Below, one piece after another: positions 42,365 through 52,492 of a stretch of DNA of 64,000 bases. Origin of the DNA: Nephrocerus scutellatus. Taxonomy: Eukaryota > Arthropoda > Insecta > Diptera > Pipunculidae. The translations under genes and the position numbers were made by a program. Numbering within the stretch: position 1 is the stretch's first letter; the number at the start of each line of letters is the position of its first letter. The DNA is taken from the NCBI GenBank assembly GCA_947095585.1, contig OX352765.1:63179425-63243424 (forward strand), read 5' to 3'. A model generated the notes under the pieces. The model was given only the letters and a program-made list of their open reading frames with translations. It made no database searches and was not told the DNA's origin.

Positions 42365-43035
42365 TTAGTTTCTTATATGGGATTTATGGACAATCCTGCC
42401 TGACTGAGTTAAAATGGTAGTAGTTTTACTTTCGGCCACGATTTCCTTCCGATACCTTGGGGCGAGCTTCGACCCTATTATTTTATTTCTTCTGACATAG
42501 ATGATGTCTCCTGGTACGTAGTTCTTAGTCATTTGTCTATATTTATTATGGTTGCGGAGGTCTATTTCTTGTTTTGCTTTAATTTTGTCTGTGTTTTCCT
42601 GACGAGCTTTTGCTAATTGAAGTGGGTCAGAGCTCACATTTCGACCGAAAAACACGTCGACTGGTTTTTTTCCAGTTACGGAATGTATGGAATACTTATA
42701 TTCTATAACGGCCTTCTCCAAAAGTTCCGTGAAGGATCCATGAGTGTCATCTGTTTTAAGACATCTCATTATTTCTATAAGTGTGGAATGGAAACGTTCC
42801 ACCTGTCCGTTCACTGAACTTGTGTACGGTGGTGTCTTGAATACTTGTATTCCAAGCTCGTCTTCAATCATGAAGGTAATGGATGCAGAACTAAACGATT
42901 TCTCGTTATCGATGACTATAGTTTCTGGTATTCCAAATGACATAAAAATTTCTCTTAGCGGCTGTCTTATATCTTCTGCAGACCTAGATTTAAGAATTTT
43001 GATTTGAACGTATTTAGAAAACTTGTCGAGGGCTG
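42365..43035 (-). pseudogene. Integrase core and C-terminus, copy 1
   Basis: The 192-codon frame (42365-42943) contains FGIPETIVIDNEKSFSS, then VNGQVERFHSTLIE, the second Asp and the Glu region of the DDE integrase core. Next come a basic region and GDIIYVRRN, the C-terminal DNA-binding part. The first catalytic Asp lies upstream in a different frame. env begins just downstream. Confidence 0.85.
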
Positions 43036-44403
43036 TTAAAACTGTTTGTTTTTCTGTGAGGAAAATGTCGAGATGGACGATTTTTCCTGGGTATTTCGGA
43101 TTTGGGTTGCTTGTAATTTTGGATTGTTCGGTTGACGGTCGTACTTGCTTTCTTTACAGACAGTACATATATTAATAACTCTTTTGATTTTACTCTTCAT
43201 TACAGGAAAGTAGTATTGTCCGAGGATCTGATTTCTATTTTCCTGTTCATTTCTATGCGCTCGTTTGTGTGTCTTCACAATGATATCTTCTTGATCTGAC
43301 TCGTTAGTTACGTCTTCAACCTGTAATTGGGTGAACCTTATCTTGTAGTTATTAAAATGGGATACGTACACAGCTTGTATCATACCCATTATATGTTCTG
43401 TCGTTTTAATACAGTTTATAACTGAAGGGCTTAATACCTTCTTAAGAATTTGTTTAAGATTTTCCTGGTTGAATTCAGGTTTTGTTACCGTATGCCTGCG
43501 ATAAGTAGGAAAGATTATTCGAAAATTGTTAGCAGGAGTTTCACCTTGTTGCAAGATGATCTGATTCTTGTATGCATTTATTGGAACTTCGACGCTTGTT
43601 ATAAGGTCTTGCGATAAACTTTCGTCGCTATGTACTGTAGGCATAAAAGAGTGCACTTGCGAATTTACTTGAGAAGGGCGTGACAGTGCGTCTGCCACAA
43701 TATTTATTCTACCAGGTTTATGGTGTAGTTCGTGGTGATACTCCTCAAGTATTGACTTCCATCGTTTCATCTTACTGTTATTGTTCTTATAGCTAAGAGC
43801 ATAAGTAAGAGGCTGGTGGTCTGTATAAATTTTGACGTGTGCTGATCCGTAAAGGTAATTACGCAGGGAATTCAATGCCCATATGATTGCTAACATTTCT
43901 TTCTCGTTAGCTGCGTAACCCTCTTCGGTTGCACTAAGCGTTCGTGAAACAAATGATATTGGTCTACCTTCCTGAGACAGGACAGCACCAATAGCGAAAT
44001 TGGATGCGTCTGTGGTCAATTCGAAAGGTTTACTGAAGTTTGGATAAGTGAGCGCTATGTCTCTGGAAATAAGAAAGTTTTTAATTTTGCCGAAGGCGTC
44101 CATAGCTGCGGGGTCGAGAAAATTTTGTTTTATAGCCGATTGTGTCTTGGACATACGTCCTTCCTCCCCTCTTAGAAGGGTAGTTAGGGGTTTCGCAAGC
44201 TTTGCGTAATCCTTAATAAAGCGGCGATAATAGCCGGAAAGTCCAAGGAAGGAACGCAAATCTTTCAGAGTTTGGGGTAATGGGAAGTTTTTTATCGCTT
44301 CGACTTTTGCGGGGTTCGTCATAATTCCCTCTGATGATATGATGAATCCCAAGAATTCGACTTCCTTTTGGAAAAAATGGCATTTATCCAATTGCACCTT
44401 CAT
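43036..44403 (-). CDS. Pol segment: RT end, RNase H, integrase zinc domain (copy 1)
   Basis: This is a 455-codon open frame. RT thumb/connection: VEFLGFIISSEG (residues 15-26) and FLGLSGYYRRFI (52-63). RNase H: TTDASNFAIGAVLSQ with D132, ANEKEMLA with the Glu near 167-169, and YTDHQPL with D195. The linker is GRINIVADALSRP (231-243). The integrase HHCC zinc-binding motif lies near residues 379-416 and ends ICTVC. The start Met is only the first in the open piece; the true pol reading begins far upstream and is broken before it. Copy 2 at 47010 differs by a few residues. Confidence 0.88.
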   Translation of the reverse strand: MKVQLDKCHFFQKEVEFLGFIISSEGIMTNPAKVEAIKNFPLPQTLKDLRSFLGLSGYYRRFIKDYAKLAKPLTTLLRGEEGRMSKTQSAIKQNFLDPAAMDAFGKIKNFLISRDIALTYPNFSKPFELTTDASNFAIGAVLSQEGRPISFVSRTLSATEEGYAANEKEMLAIIWALNSLRNYLYGSAHVKIYTDHQPLTYALSYKNNNSKMKRWKSILEEYHHELHHKPGRINIVADALSRPSQVNSQVHSFMPTVHSDESLSQDLITSVEVPINAYKNQIILQQGETPANNFRIIFPTYRRHTVTKPEFNQENLKQILKKVLSPSVINCIKTTEHIMGMIQAVYVSHFNNYKIRFTQLQVEDVTNESDQEDIIVKTHKRAHRNEQENRNQILGQYYFPVMKSKIKRVINICTVCKESKYDRQPNNPKLQATQIRNTQEKSSISTFSSQKNKQF

Positions 44404-45006
44404 ATTTGCATCATAAAGTGTTGTAAAAATGTCTTTTATGTGCCGGCATGATCACTTTCAGTCTTGTTGAATATTACTATGTCGTCAATATAGACATAGC
44501 AAGTTTTTCCTATATACTTCTTGAGTCCAAATGGAAGTCTAGTGAACTCGAATTTACCATTGTTTATGGAAAAAGCTGTTTTTCGATATCAGATCCCTTC
44601 AAGGGAATCTGGTGAAAACCACTTTTAAGGTCAAGGACAGTGAAAAAATTGTTTTTGCCTAATTGAGCTAGGACTTCACTTATCTCGGGAATGGGATAAC
44701 GATCTGCTATGGTAACGCTGTTAAGCTTCCTGTAGTCGATCACCATTCTGTATTGTTTTTTGCCTGTGGAGTCTGGCTTCTTCGGTATGACCCATACCGG
44801 AGAGTTATATGGGGATCTGGAACGACCCTTGTAGTAAAGGTTAGTTTCTCATTAGGTTCACAAAATAAGTTTGGGAAGTTATTAACAACTGAATTTAAAA
44901 GACTTTGCTGTGTCACTGTCATGTGGTCGGTTTTACCATTAAGGGCGTTTACTGTTGGAGAAGTCAACTGTTTAATTTTGACTTGGACAGAATTTAAAAT
45001 GTTCAT
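44404..45006 (-). pseudogene. Reverse transcriptase, N-terminal half (copy 1), broken
   Basis: 44746-44564 reads MVIDYRKLNSVTIADRYPIP then FTVLDLKSGFHQIPL, the fingers/palm region with the first catalytic Asp. After a frame break, YVYIDD (the second catalytic region) lies at about 44500-44480. The segment expected between the palm motif and YVYIDD is shorter than normal. The same breaks occur in copy 2. 44740-45006 covers the protease-RT linker. Confidence 0.8.
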
Positions 45007-45290
45007 GAAGTTATTTTTTTGTGTCTATTACAGCAGATAGTGCCTTAAGACTATCGTTCCCAATGATACCTTCAAACGTTTGTAAATTAGGTAGAAGATA
45101 GAATTTGAGACAAATATCCTTCGTATTAAAGAGATTAATCATCGTATGTTGTGTTATACGGACGTCCCCAGCTATAGATCTTCCGAAAAAGGCATTTTTA
45201 TTTTGCATGAGTTTTTCGAGGAAAGATGGATGGCCCGGGTCTATCAGAAATTTATACATAAGGAAGAGTTTTTTAGCCAAAAAAAATTAA
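45007..45290 (-). pseudogene. Retroviral-type protease region (copy 1), partly deleted
   Basis: The frame contains FLIDPG where aspartic proteases of this kind normally have D[ST]G, followed by GIIGNDSL near the C-terminal end. Compared with 49146-49290, copy 1 has lost about 40 bases just around the active-site loop. Probably inactive in both copies. Confidence 0.65.
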
Positions 45291-46687
45291 TATCGACGTG
45301 ATCTAGTTGTTCAATTTCGGATTCATTGATGTTTGGAGTTTCTTCTTCATTGCTCAAGCTCAGATTTTGATAGTCTGAACAAAGTTCATCTTGGGGTGTA
45401 TGGATGTGAAAATTAGACTGGTATCTGTCCATTCCAGGACCTTGCTGCATATGTGCACCTGTTCTCCAAGGAGCACCGTTGAATCTCTGCCGATTTTGGT
45501 AATGAATGTCTCTATCCTGGGCACTGTATCCTTGAGTTAAAGGTTCGTGTTTAATGGTTGGACCTGGTTGAGAAGGTCTCATTTGTTGGTTAGTTTGATT
45601 ACGATTGGGAAAGGCTCTTTGCTGGGGGTTATTTTGGTTACGACTAAATCCCTGGTTAGTTGGGGATGAGTAATAAGGTTTTTGTATTTGTTGAGTAGGA
45701 TAGAATTGATGAGCTGGGTATTGCCTATTGGGAGGACCCGCGTTAAAGTTTCGTACCGGAAATGAGTTTGGGTTTTGTGGGCGCATGGGTTGCCCACAAA
45801 TGAGCGAAATTCTTTTTTTATTGCTCCATGGTTCGTCTGAAGATACTGAGACCTAAAATGTTGGTTCTCGTACCTAAGGCATAAATGTAGGGCTTGAGGC
45901 AAGTCTGTGGGCTCTTTCATGCCCAATAGATCTGATAGATTACCCTTCAGACCTCTTATGAATATATCCAACGCCTTGTCCCTATAATTTTTGGTCAATA
46001 ATTGAATTGCCTCGGGGTCTATATCTATGCATGAAATATTATTGATTATCAAGTTCAGCTGTGAAGTAACACCCTGATAAAATTCTTGTATGGTCTGACT
46101 TCCCTGAACCATACCAGACATTTGGTATTCCAGAGTTGTGACATCACGCTTGTCGGCGTAATATGTTGTTAGACAATCTACAATACTACACCAATTAAGT
46201 GGTAAGGGTATTATTAGCCTCTTCTCTCTTTCTTCCAGGAGGAGAACTCTGAAGCCTCTCCCGAGAAGGTCCGAAGACAACTTACGATGTCAGGAATTCT
46301 TTCTAAGCCATTTATGTCGTTCTGATATTGCGGAAATATTGTTTGATCTGTACCAGATGAACGTTGCGCATTCGGATTTAATACGCTTTCGACGAATCTT
46401 CTTCACTGTTGCTCTAATACTCGACTAACAATTGAGGCCACGAGGGCATCTGGTTCAGGGGTGGACCTAGCCCCTTGGGGCGGAGGATCGGCGTTGGACG
46501 CACTCGAAATGAACGAGGCATTGGGATCGTGATTACTAACGGAGGCCGTAGAGTGACTTGCTATGTCTGTGGGGATTATTTGGGAAGAAGCGGGATTAGG
46601 TATTGTGGCATTATTTGCCGAGGGAATTTGCCCTTGATCTTGGTTTGGATTTTGGTCCCCACCTGCACCTGTTCTTGTGTTTACCAT
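45244..46687 (-). pseudogene. Gag, copy 1, in three frames
   Basis: N-terminal 94 codons (46403-46687): Gln/Asn/Pro-rich, MVNTRTGAGG start. Capsid-like part (45579-46280): LEYQMSGMVQGSQTIQEFYQ and RDKALDIFIRGLKGNLSDLL, characteristic of errantivirus gag. C-terminal Pro/Asn/Gln-rich part (45244-45786). Breaks occur between 46403 and 46280 and near 45790. No CCHC knuckle is seen, as is usual in this group. Confidence 0.82.
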
Positions 46688-46740
46688 GTTGCTGGCACGT
46701 ATATGAAGGATCGATGAGTGTCATCTGTTTTAAGACATCT
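46688..46740 (-). other. Junction between copy 1 gag and copy 2 integrase
   Basis: Just upstream of the copy 1 gag start, tggcacgtatatgaa (also at about 51037 in the copy 2 leader) joins directly to copy 2 integrase sequence at ggatc-atgagtgtcatctg. So most of the leader and the whole LTR are absent between the two gag-pol units. Confidence 0.8.
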
Positions 46741-47009
46741 CATTATTTCTATAAGTGTGGAATGGAAACGTTCCACCTGTCCGTTCACTGAACTTGTGTA
46801 CGGTGGTGTCTTGAATACTTGTATTCCAAGCTCGTCTTCAATCATGAAGGTAATGGATGCAGAACTAAACGATTTCTCGTTATCGATGACTATAGTTTCT
46901 GGTATTCCAAATGACATAAAAATTTCCCTTAGAGGCTGTCTTATATCTTCTGCAGACCTAGATTTAAGAGTTTTGATTTGAACGTATTTAGAAAACTTGT
47001 CGAGGGCTG
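46694..47009 (-). pseudogene. Integrase fragment, copy 2, truncated
   Basis: Carries the same FGIPETIVIDNEKSFSS and VNGQVERFHSTLIE motifs as copy 1, then stops at the junction about 46700. The integrase C-terminus and env are absent from copy 2. Confidence 0.85.
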
Positions 47010-48377
47010 TTAAAACTGTTTGTTTTTCTGTGAGGAAAATGTCGATATGGACGATTTTTCCTGGGTATTTCGGATTTGGGTTGCTTGTAATTTTGGATTG
47101 TTCGGTTGACGGTCGTACTTGCTTTCTTTACAGACAGTACATATATTAATAACTCTTTTGATTTTACTCTTCATTGCAGGAAAGTAGTATTGTCTGAGGA
47201 TCTGATTTCTATTTTCCTGTTCATTTCTATGCGCTCGTTTGTGTGTCTTCACAATGATATCTTCCTGATCTGACTCGTTAGTTACGTCTTCAACCTGTAA
47301 TTGGGTGAACCTTATCTTGTAGTTATTAAAATGGGATACGTACACAGCTTGTATCATACCCATTATATGTTCTGTCGTTTTAATACAGTTTATAACTGAA
47401 GGGCTTAATACCTTCTTAAGAATTTGTTTACGATTTTCCTGGTTGAATTCAGGTTTTGTTACCGTATGCCTGTGATAAGTAGGAAAGATTATTCGAAAAT
47501 TGTTAGCAGGAGTTTCACCTTGTTGCAAGATGATCTGATTCTTGTATGCATTTATTGGAACTTCGACGCTTGTTATAAAGTCTTGCGATAAACTTTCGTC
47601 GCTATGTACTGTAGGCATAAAAGAGTGCACTTGCGAATTTACTTGAGAAGGGCGTAACAGTGCGTCTGCCACAATATTTATTCTACCAGGTTTATGGTGT
47701 AGTTCGTGGTGATACTCCTCAAGTATTGACTTCCACCGTTTCATCTTACTGTTATTGTTCTTATAGCTAAGAGCATAAGTAAGAGGCTGGTGGTCTGTAT
47801 AAATTTTGACGTGTGCTGATCCGTAAAGGTAATTACGCAGGGAATTCAATGCCCATATGATTGCTAACATTTCTTTCTCGTTAGCTGCGTAACCCTCTTC
47901 GGTTGCACTAAGCGTTCGTGAAACAAATGATATTGGTCTACCTTCCTGAGACAGGACAGCACCAATAGCGAAATTGGATGCGTCTGTGGTCAATTCGAAA
48001 GGTTTACTGAAGTTTGGATAAGTGAGCACTATGTCTCTGGAAATAAGAAAGTTTTTAATTTTGCCGAAGGCGTCCATAGCTGCGGGGTCGAGAAAATTTT
48101 GTTTTATATCCGATTGTGTCTTGGACATACGTCCTTCCTCCCCTCTTAGAAGGGTAGTTAGGGGTTTCGCAAGCTTTGCGTAATCCTTAATAAAGCGGCG
48201 ATAATAGCCGGAAAGTCCAAGGAAGGAACGCAAATCTTTCAGAGTTTGGGGTAATGGGAATTTTTTTATCGCTTCGACTTTTGCGGGGTTCGTCATAATT
48301 CCCTCTGATGATATGATGAATCCCAAGAATTTGACTTCCTTTTGGAAAAAATGGCATTGATCCAATTGCACCTTCAT
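47010..48377 (-). CDS. Pol segment: RT end, RNase H, integrase zinc domain (copy 2)
   Basis: Same 455-codon open frame as 43036-44403 with the same domain order and catalytic residues. Visible differences include DQCHF for DKCHF near the start, and ADALLRP where copy 1 has ADALSRP. Both remain open over the whole length, which suggests the duplication is fairly recent. Confidence 0.88.
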   Translation of the reverse strand: MKVQLDQCHFFQKEVKFLGFIISSEGIMTNPAKVEAIKKFPLPQTLKDLRSFLGLSGYYRRFIKDYAKLAKPLTTLLRGEEGRMSKTQSDIKQNFLDPAAMDAFGKIKNFLISRDIVLTYPNFSKPFELTTDASNFAIGAVLSQEGRPISFVSRTLSATEEGYAANEKEMLAIIWALNSLRNYLYGSAHVKIYTDHQPLTYALSYKNNNSKMKRWKSILEEYHHELHHKPGRINIVADALLRPSQVNSQVHSFMPTVHSDESLSQDFITSVEVPINAYKNQIILQQGETPANNFRIIFPTYHRHTVTKPEFNQENRKQILKKVLSPSVINCIKTTEHIMGMIQAVYVSHFNNYKIRFTQLQVEDVTNESDQEDIIVKTHKRAHRNEQENRNQILRQYYFPAMKSKIKRVINICTVCKESKYDRQPNNPKLQATQIRNTQEKSSISTFSSQKNKQF

Positions 48378-48980
48378 ATTTGCATCATAAAGTGTTGTAA
48401 AAATGTCTTTTATGTGCCGGCATGATCACTTTCAGTCTTGTTGAATATTACTATGTCGTCAATATAGACATAGCAAGTTTTTCCTATATACTTCTTGAGT
48501 CCAAATGGAAGTCTATTGAACTCGAATTTACCATTGTTTATGGAAAAAGCTGTTTTTCGATATCAGATCCCTTCAAGGGAATCTGGTGAAAACCACTTTT
48601 AAGGTCAAGGACAGTGAAAAAATTGTTTTTGCCTAATTGAGCTAGGACTTCACTTATCTCGGGAATGGGATAACGATCTGCTATGGTAACGCTGTTAAGC
48701 TTCCTGTAGTCGATCACCATTCTGTATTGTTTTTTGCCTGTGGAGTCTGGCTTCTTCGGTATGACCCATACCGGAGAGTTATATGGGGATCTGGAACGAC
48801 CCTTGTAGTAAAGGTTAGTTTCTCATTAGGTTCACAAAATAAGTTTGGGAAGTTATTAACAACTGAATTTAAAAGACTTTGCTGTGTCACTGTCATGTGG
48901 TCGGTTTTACCATTAAGGGCGTTTACTGTTGGAGAAGTCAACTGTTTAATTTTGACTTGGACAGAATTTAAAATGTTCAT
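48378..48980 (-). pseudogene. Reverse transcriptase, N-terminal half (copy 2), broken
   Basis: Same motifs (VIDYRKLNS, LDLKSGFHQ, YVYIDD) and the same frame breaks as copy 1, at equivalent positions. 48714-48980 is identical in translation to 44740-45006. Confidence 0.8.
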
Positions 48981-48984
48981 GAAG

Positions 48985-49290
48985 TTATTTTTTTGTGTCT
49001 ATTACAGCAGATAGTGCCTTAAGACTATCGTTCCCAATGATACCTTCAAACGTTTGTAAATTAGGTAGAAGATAGAATTTGAGACTAATATCCTTCGTAT
49101 TAAAGAGATTAATCATCGTATGTTGTGTTATACGGACGTCCCCAGCTATAGATCTTCCGAAAAAGGCATTTTTATTTTGCATGAGTTTTTCGAGGATGGT
49201 TTTATGTAATTTTTGGAAGAGCCCGGGTCTATCAGAAATTTATACATATCTCCGCTCTTCGTCTTGCATTCGAAGTAGGGCAAGGAAGAG
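48985..49290 (-). pseudogene. Protease region, copy 2
   Basis: Retains the segment lost in copy 1. The start FLIDPGSSKNYI is in frame with gag (49146-50294). The active-site triplet is DPG, not the usual D[ST]G. The rest (48985-49182) is in another frame. Confidence 0.65.
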
Positions 49291-50294
49291 TTTTTTAGCC
49301 AAAAAAAATTAATATCGACGTGATCTAGTTGTTCAATTTCGGATTCATTGATGTTTGGAGTTTCTTCTTCATTGCTCAAGCTCAGATTTTGATAGTCTGT
49401 ACAAAGTTCATCTTGGGGTGTATGGATGTGAAAATTAGACTGGTATCTGTCCATTCCAGGACCTTGCTGCATATGTGCACCTGTTCTCCAAGGAGCACCG
49501 TTGAATCTCTGCCGATTTTGGTAATGAATGTCTCTAGCCTGGGCACTGTATCCTTGAGTTAAAGGTTCGTGTTTAATGGTTGGACCTGGTTGAGAAGGTC
49601 TCATTTGTTGGTTAGTTTGATTACGATTGGGAAAGGCTCTTTGCTGGGGGTTATTTTGGTTACGACTAAATCCCTGGTTAGTTGGGGATGAGTAATAAGG
49701 TTTTTGTATTTGTTGAGTAGGATAGAATTGATGAGCTGGGTACTGCCTATTGGGAGGACCCGCGTTAAAGTTTCGTACCGGAAATGAGTTTGGGTTTTGT
49801 GGGCGCATGGGTTGCGGAGCGAAATTCTTTTTTATTGCTCCATGGTTCGTCTGAAGATACTGAGACCTAAAATGTTGGTTCTCGTACCTAAGGCATAAAT
49901 GTAGGGCTTGAGGCAAGTCTGTGGGCTCTTTCATGCCCAATAGATCTGATAGATTACCCTTCAGACCTCTTATGAATATATCCAACGCCTTGTCCCTATA
50001 AGTTTTGGTCAATAATTGCATTGCCTCGGGGTCTATATCTATGCATGAAATATTATTGATTATCAAGGTCAGCTGTGAAGTAACAGCCTGATAAAATTCT
50101 TGTATGGTCTGACTTCCCTGAACCATACCAGACATTTGGTATTCCAGAGTTGTGACATCACGCTTGTCGGCGTAATATGTTGTTAGACAATCTACAATAC
50201 TACACCAATTAAGTGGTAAGGGTATTATTAGCCTCTTCTCTCTTTCTTCCAGGAGGAGAACTCTGAAGCCTCTCCCGAGAAGGTCCGAAGACAA
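49146..50294 (-). CDS. Gag (capsid to protease start), copy 2, 382 codons open
   Basis: Longest open version of gag here: capsid-like part (EFYQAVTSQLTLIINNISC, IFIRGLKGNLSDLLGMKEP), then a Pro/Asn/Gln-rich C-terminal part (FNAGPPNRQYPAHQFYPTQQ), then FECKTKSGDMYKFLIDPG leading into protease. It would form the particle core in an active element. It is separated from its N-terminal 94 codons (50417-50701) by a break. Confidence 0.82.
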   Translation of the reverse strand: MSSDLLGRGFRVLLLEEREKRLIIPLPLNWCSIVDCLTTYYADKRDVTTLEYQMSGMVQGSQTIQEFYQAVTSQLTLIINNISCIDIDPEAMQLLTKTYRDKALDIFIRGLKGNLSDLLGMKEPTDLPQALHLCLRYENQHFRSQYLQTNHGAIKKNFAPQPMRPQNPNSFPVRNFNAGPPNRQYPAHQFYPTQQIQKPYYSSPTNQGFSRNQNNPQQRAFPNRNQTNQQMRPSQPGPTIKHEPLTQGYSAQARDIHYQNRQRFNGAPWRTGAHMQQGPGMDRYQSNFHIHTPQDELCTDYQNLSLSNEEETPNINESEIEQLDHVDINFFWLKNSSLPYFECKTKSGDMYKFLIDPGSSKNYIKPSSKNSCKIKMPFSEDL

Positions 50295-50416
50295 CTTACG
50301 ATGTCAGGAATTCTTTCTAAGCCATTTATGTCGTTCTGATATTGCGGAAATATTGTTTGATCTGTACCAGATGAACGTTGCGCATTCGTATTTAATACGC
50401 TTTCGACGAATCTTCT

Positions 50417-50701
50417 TCACTGTTGCTCTAATACTCGACTAACAATTGAGGCCACAAGGGCATCTAGTTCAGGGGTGGACCTAGCCCCTTGGGGCGGAGG
50501 GTCGGCGTTGGACGCACTCGAAATGAACGAGGCATTGGGATCGTGATTACTAACGGAGGCCGTAGAGTGACTTGCTATGTCTGTGGGGATTATTTGGGAA
50601 GAAGCGGGATTAGGTATTGTGGCATTATTTGCCGAGGGAATTTGCCCTTGATCTTGGTTTGGATTTTGGTCCCCACCTGCACCTGTTCTTGTGTTTACCA
50701 T
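50417..50701 (-). pseudogene. Gag N-terminal part, copy 2
   Basis: 94 codons starting MVNTRTGAGGDQNPNQDQGQ; nearly identical to 46403-46687 (one Pro/Leu difference seen near residue 79). The ATG at 50701 is the first in-frame start downstream of the leader and PBS. Confidence 0.8.
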
Positions 50702-51072
50702 GTTGCAGAGCTTGAGGAGCTTGTAAAAACTATATGACCGCGCCGGTCAGAGGGATTTGTTCCTTTTTGTCCATGTGGTTACTTGGGATCCCTTCTTGAC
50801 TCCTTGCTGTTGCTGCTGCGGGTTTCCTATAGACGTCCTTTAATCTGATAGTATTGGTCTGATTCACTGTAATTTCCTTGCTAATGATATTGCTTTGGCG
50901 AACACTGGAGCTACTTCAGGTCACTGGTTCTTTGTCTTTTGGAACCCGACGTATATATTGCAAATTTTTCACTAGAACTCGGGAGCTTCTTGAGGTCGCT
51001 GGTTCTTTTACACTGCACATAAACTACTTGAGGTCACTGGCACGTATATGAAAAAATAATTTTGCACATCGG
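50702..51072 (-). other. Untranslated leader of the LTR element
   Basis: Lies between primer-binding site and gag ATG. It contains repeated tcactggttctttgtc / cgctggttctttta phrases. No frame. Most of this is missing from copy 1. Confidence 0.6.
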
Positions 51073-51090
51073 GTCCCTACTCGGGCGCCA
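51073..51090 (-). promoter_or_regulatory. Primer-binding site, tRNA-Lys type
   Basis: The minus strand reads TGGCGCCCGAGTAGGGAC immediately after the LTR end. It begins with TGG, complementary to a tRNA CCA end, and resembles tRNA-Lys primer-binding sites. It fixes the LTR/leader border at 51090/51091. Confidence 0.85.
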
Positions 51091-51472
51091 ATTAAATTAG
51101 AACAAGTTTAATTGTTTAAAAAAAATACTTTTTTGGTGAGGCAGTACCTCTTTATTCTTCAAGCTAATTAAAACTAACTTATAATCTAAAAGAACATAAA
51201 CTTATCACCTAGGTTGTGCTGTGTTTCCCACGCTGTAGTGCAGCCCACGCTGTAGTGCAGAGTCGGAATGTGGAATGTGTGCGTTGTCGGATGAGCTCCA
51301 GCAACCTGTCGCTGGAGCGTGTTATGATGAAATCGTTGCATCGTTGCTCGTGTTGGAGTAGGAATGCGCTGAGTCGCTTCATCAGCGTACAAGTTAACAC
51401 AGATTACATTGATGAAGCGACTCAGCGCATTCCTACTCCAACACGAGCAACGATGCAACGATTTCAAAAGTG
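51091..51472 (-). repeat. Single 5' LTR-like region (no partner)
   Basis: On the minus strand the sequence ends in aattt-aat just before the PBS, as expected for an LTR 3' end. It contains the duplicated cacgctgtagtgcag (51229-51260) and, at its outer edge, a perfect inverted repeat (51329-51384/51410-51465). The outer border lies near 51472, where Helitron coding sequence starts. Without a second LTR the exact ends cannot be set. Confidence 0.6.
51329..51465. repeat. Perfect 56-bp inverted repeat, 25-bp spacer
   Basis: 51329-51384 is the exact reverse complement of 51410-51465, so it could form a long hairpin. The arms lie in LTR-like sequence at the border with the Helitron. Confidence 0.95.
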
Positions 51473-52492
51473 AACGTTTGAGATATATTCGATTTAATCA
51501 AGCGAAGCAAAGAAGATATACATCTAAGTGATGCTATAAACAATAATATAGATGGCAATTAAAATTTGAATGTGATTGGAAACATTTGCATACTACCATC
51601 TTCATATACTGGCTATGACTTATATTCGTGCTTATGGTCGCCCAGATTTGTTTATTACATTTACTTGCAATCCACAATGGTATGAAATTAAACAAAATTT
51701 ATTACCTAGACAATCACCAGTTGATCGACATGATATTATTGCACGTATCTTCAAACAAAAATTAAAATCTTTAATTGATTTGTTGGCATCATGTATTTAG
51801 TGAAACAAGATGTTGGATGTATTTACAGGGTGACTGGCACGAAGTGTTACCAAAACAAAACTCCACAGAATTTTTATTTTTTGATGAGTTTTATTGAATC
51901 AAAGTAAAAATGACAAAAACGTGGATTGCCTCATGCAAATATTTTAATTTAGTTTATTGAAAAAATTAGACCAGAAGAAATTGATCAAATTTATTCAGAT
52001 GAAATACCTGATCAAAATATTGATCCAGAATTATTTGAAATCGTTACAACAAATATGATCCATGGGCACTGCGGTACATTTAATCCTACTTCACCATGTA
52101 TGGATAATATACCAAAAAACTCGAAAAAAATTTATCGACAGACACTGTAACTGGAATTGATGGTTATTCGTTATATCGTCGACGTTCAACAGAAACTGGT
52201 TGAATACGAGAAACATAGCAAATGAATTTGTGGTCGACAATAAATGGGTTGTGCCATATTCAATTTTATTATTAAAAACATACAATGCACATATTAATGT
52301 TGAATTTTGCAGTTCAGTTAAATCAATAAAATATATATGGAAGTATGTACATAAAGATAGTGATATGGCTGTTTTTACAGTCCAAGGTGTCAACGAAAAT
52401 GGTGAAATGAATGAATGATGAAATGAAGCAGTTTGACGTATTTTATAATTTCAAATACATGAACGTGATCCAACAACAGAAAAACTCAGATA
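51473..52492 (+). pseudogene. Autonomous Helitron Rep region
   Basis: Starts with RYIRFNQAKQRRYTS, continuing the piece at 38249-38360. Then (51576-51800) AYGRPDLFITFTCNPQWYEI and RHDIIARIFKQKLKSL, the Helitron-like N-terminal domain, followed by a disturbed segment at 51800-51930. Next KRGLPHA, then MIHGHCGTFNPTSPCM, and at 52200-52418 VVDNKWVVPYSILLLKTYNA with VEFCSSVKSIKYIWKYVHK. Rep nicks and joins DNA in rolling-circle transposition. Several stops and frame changes. It ends at about 52492 (IHERDPTTEKLRYH), where LOA element 1 is inserted. Confidence 0.85.

Larger units (their letters stand above)
40126..51472 (-). mobile_element. Gypsy/errantivirus-like LTR element with tandemly repeated gag-pol
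   Basis: On the minus strand: one LTR-like region and primer-binding site (51472-51073), leader, gag, pol to integrase (copy 2, to 46694), then a second gag, pol and env (copy 1, 46687-40144). The two gag-pol segments match almost base for base at an offset of about 3974-4014 bp. env is present once. No 3' LTR is seen; the unclassified repeat begins below 40125. All genes carry breaks, so this is a dead endogenous element. The env gene suggests the errantivirus group of insect Gypsy elements. Confidence 0.85.
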
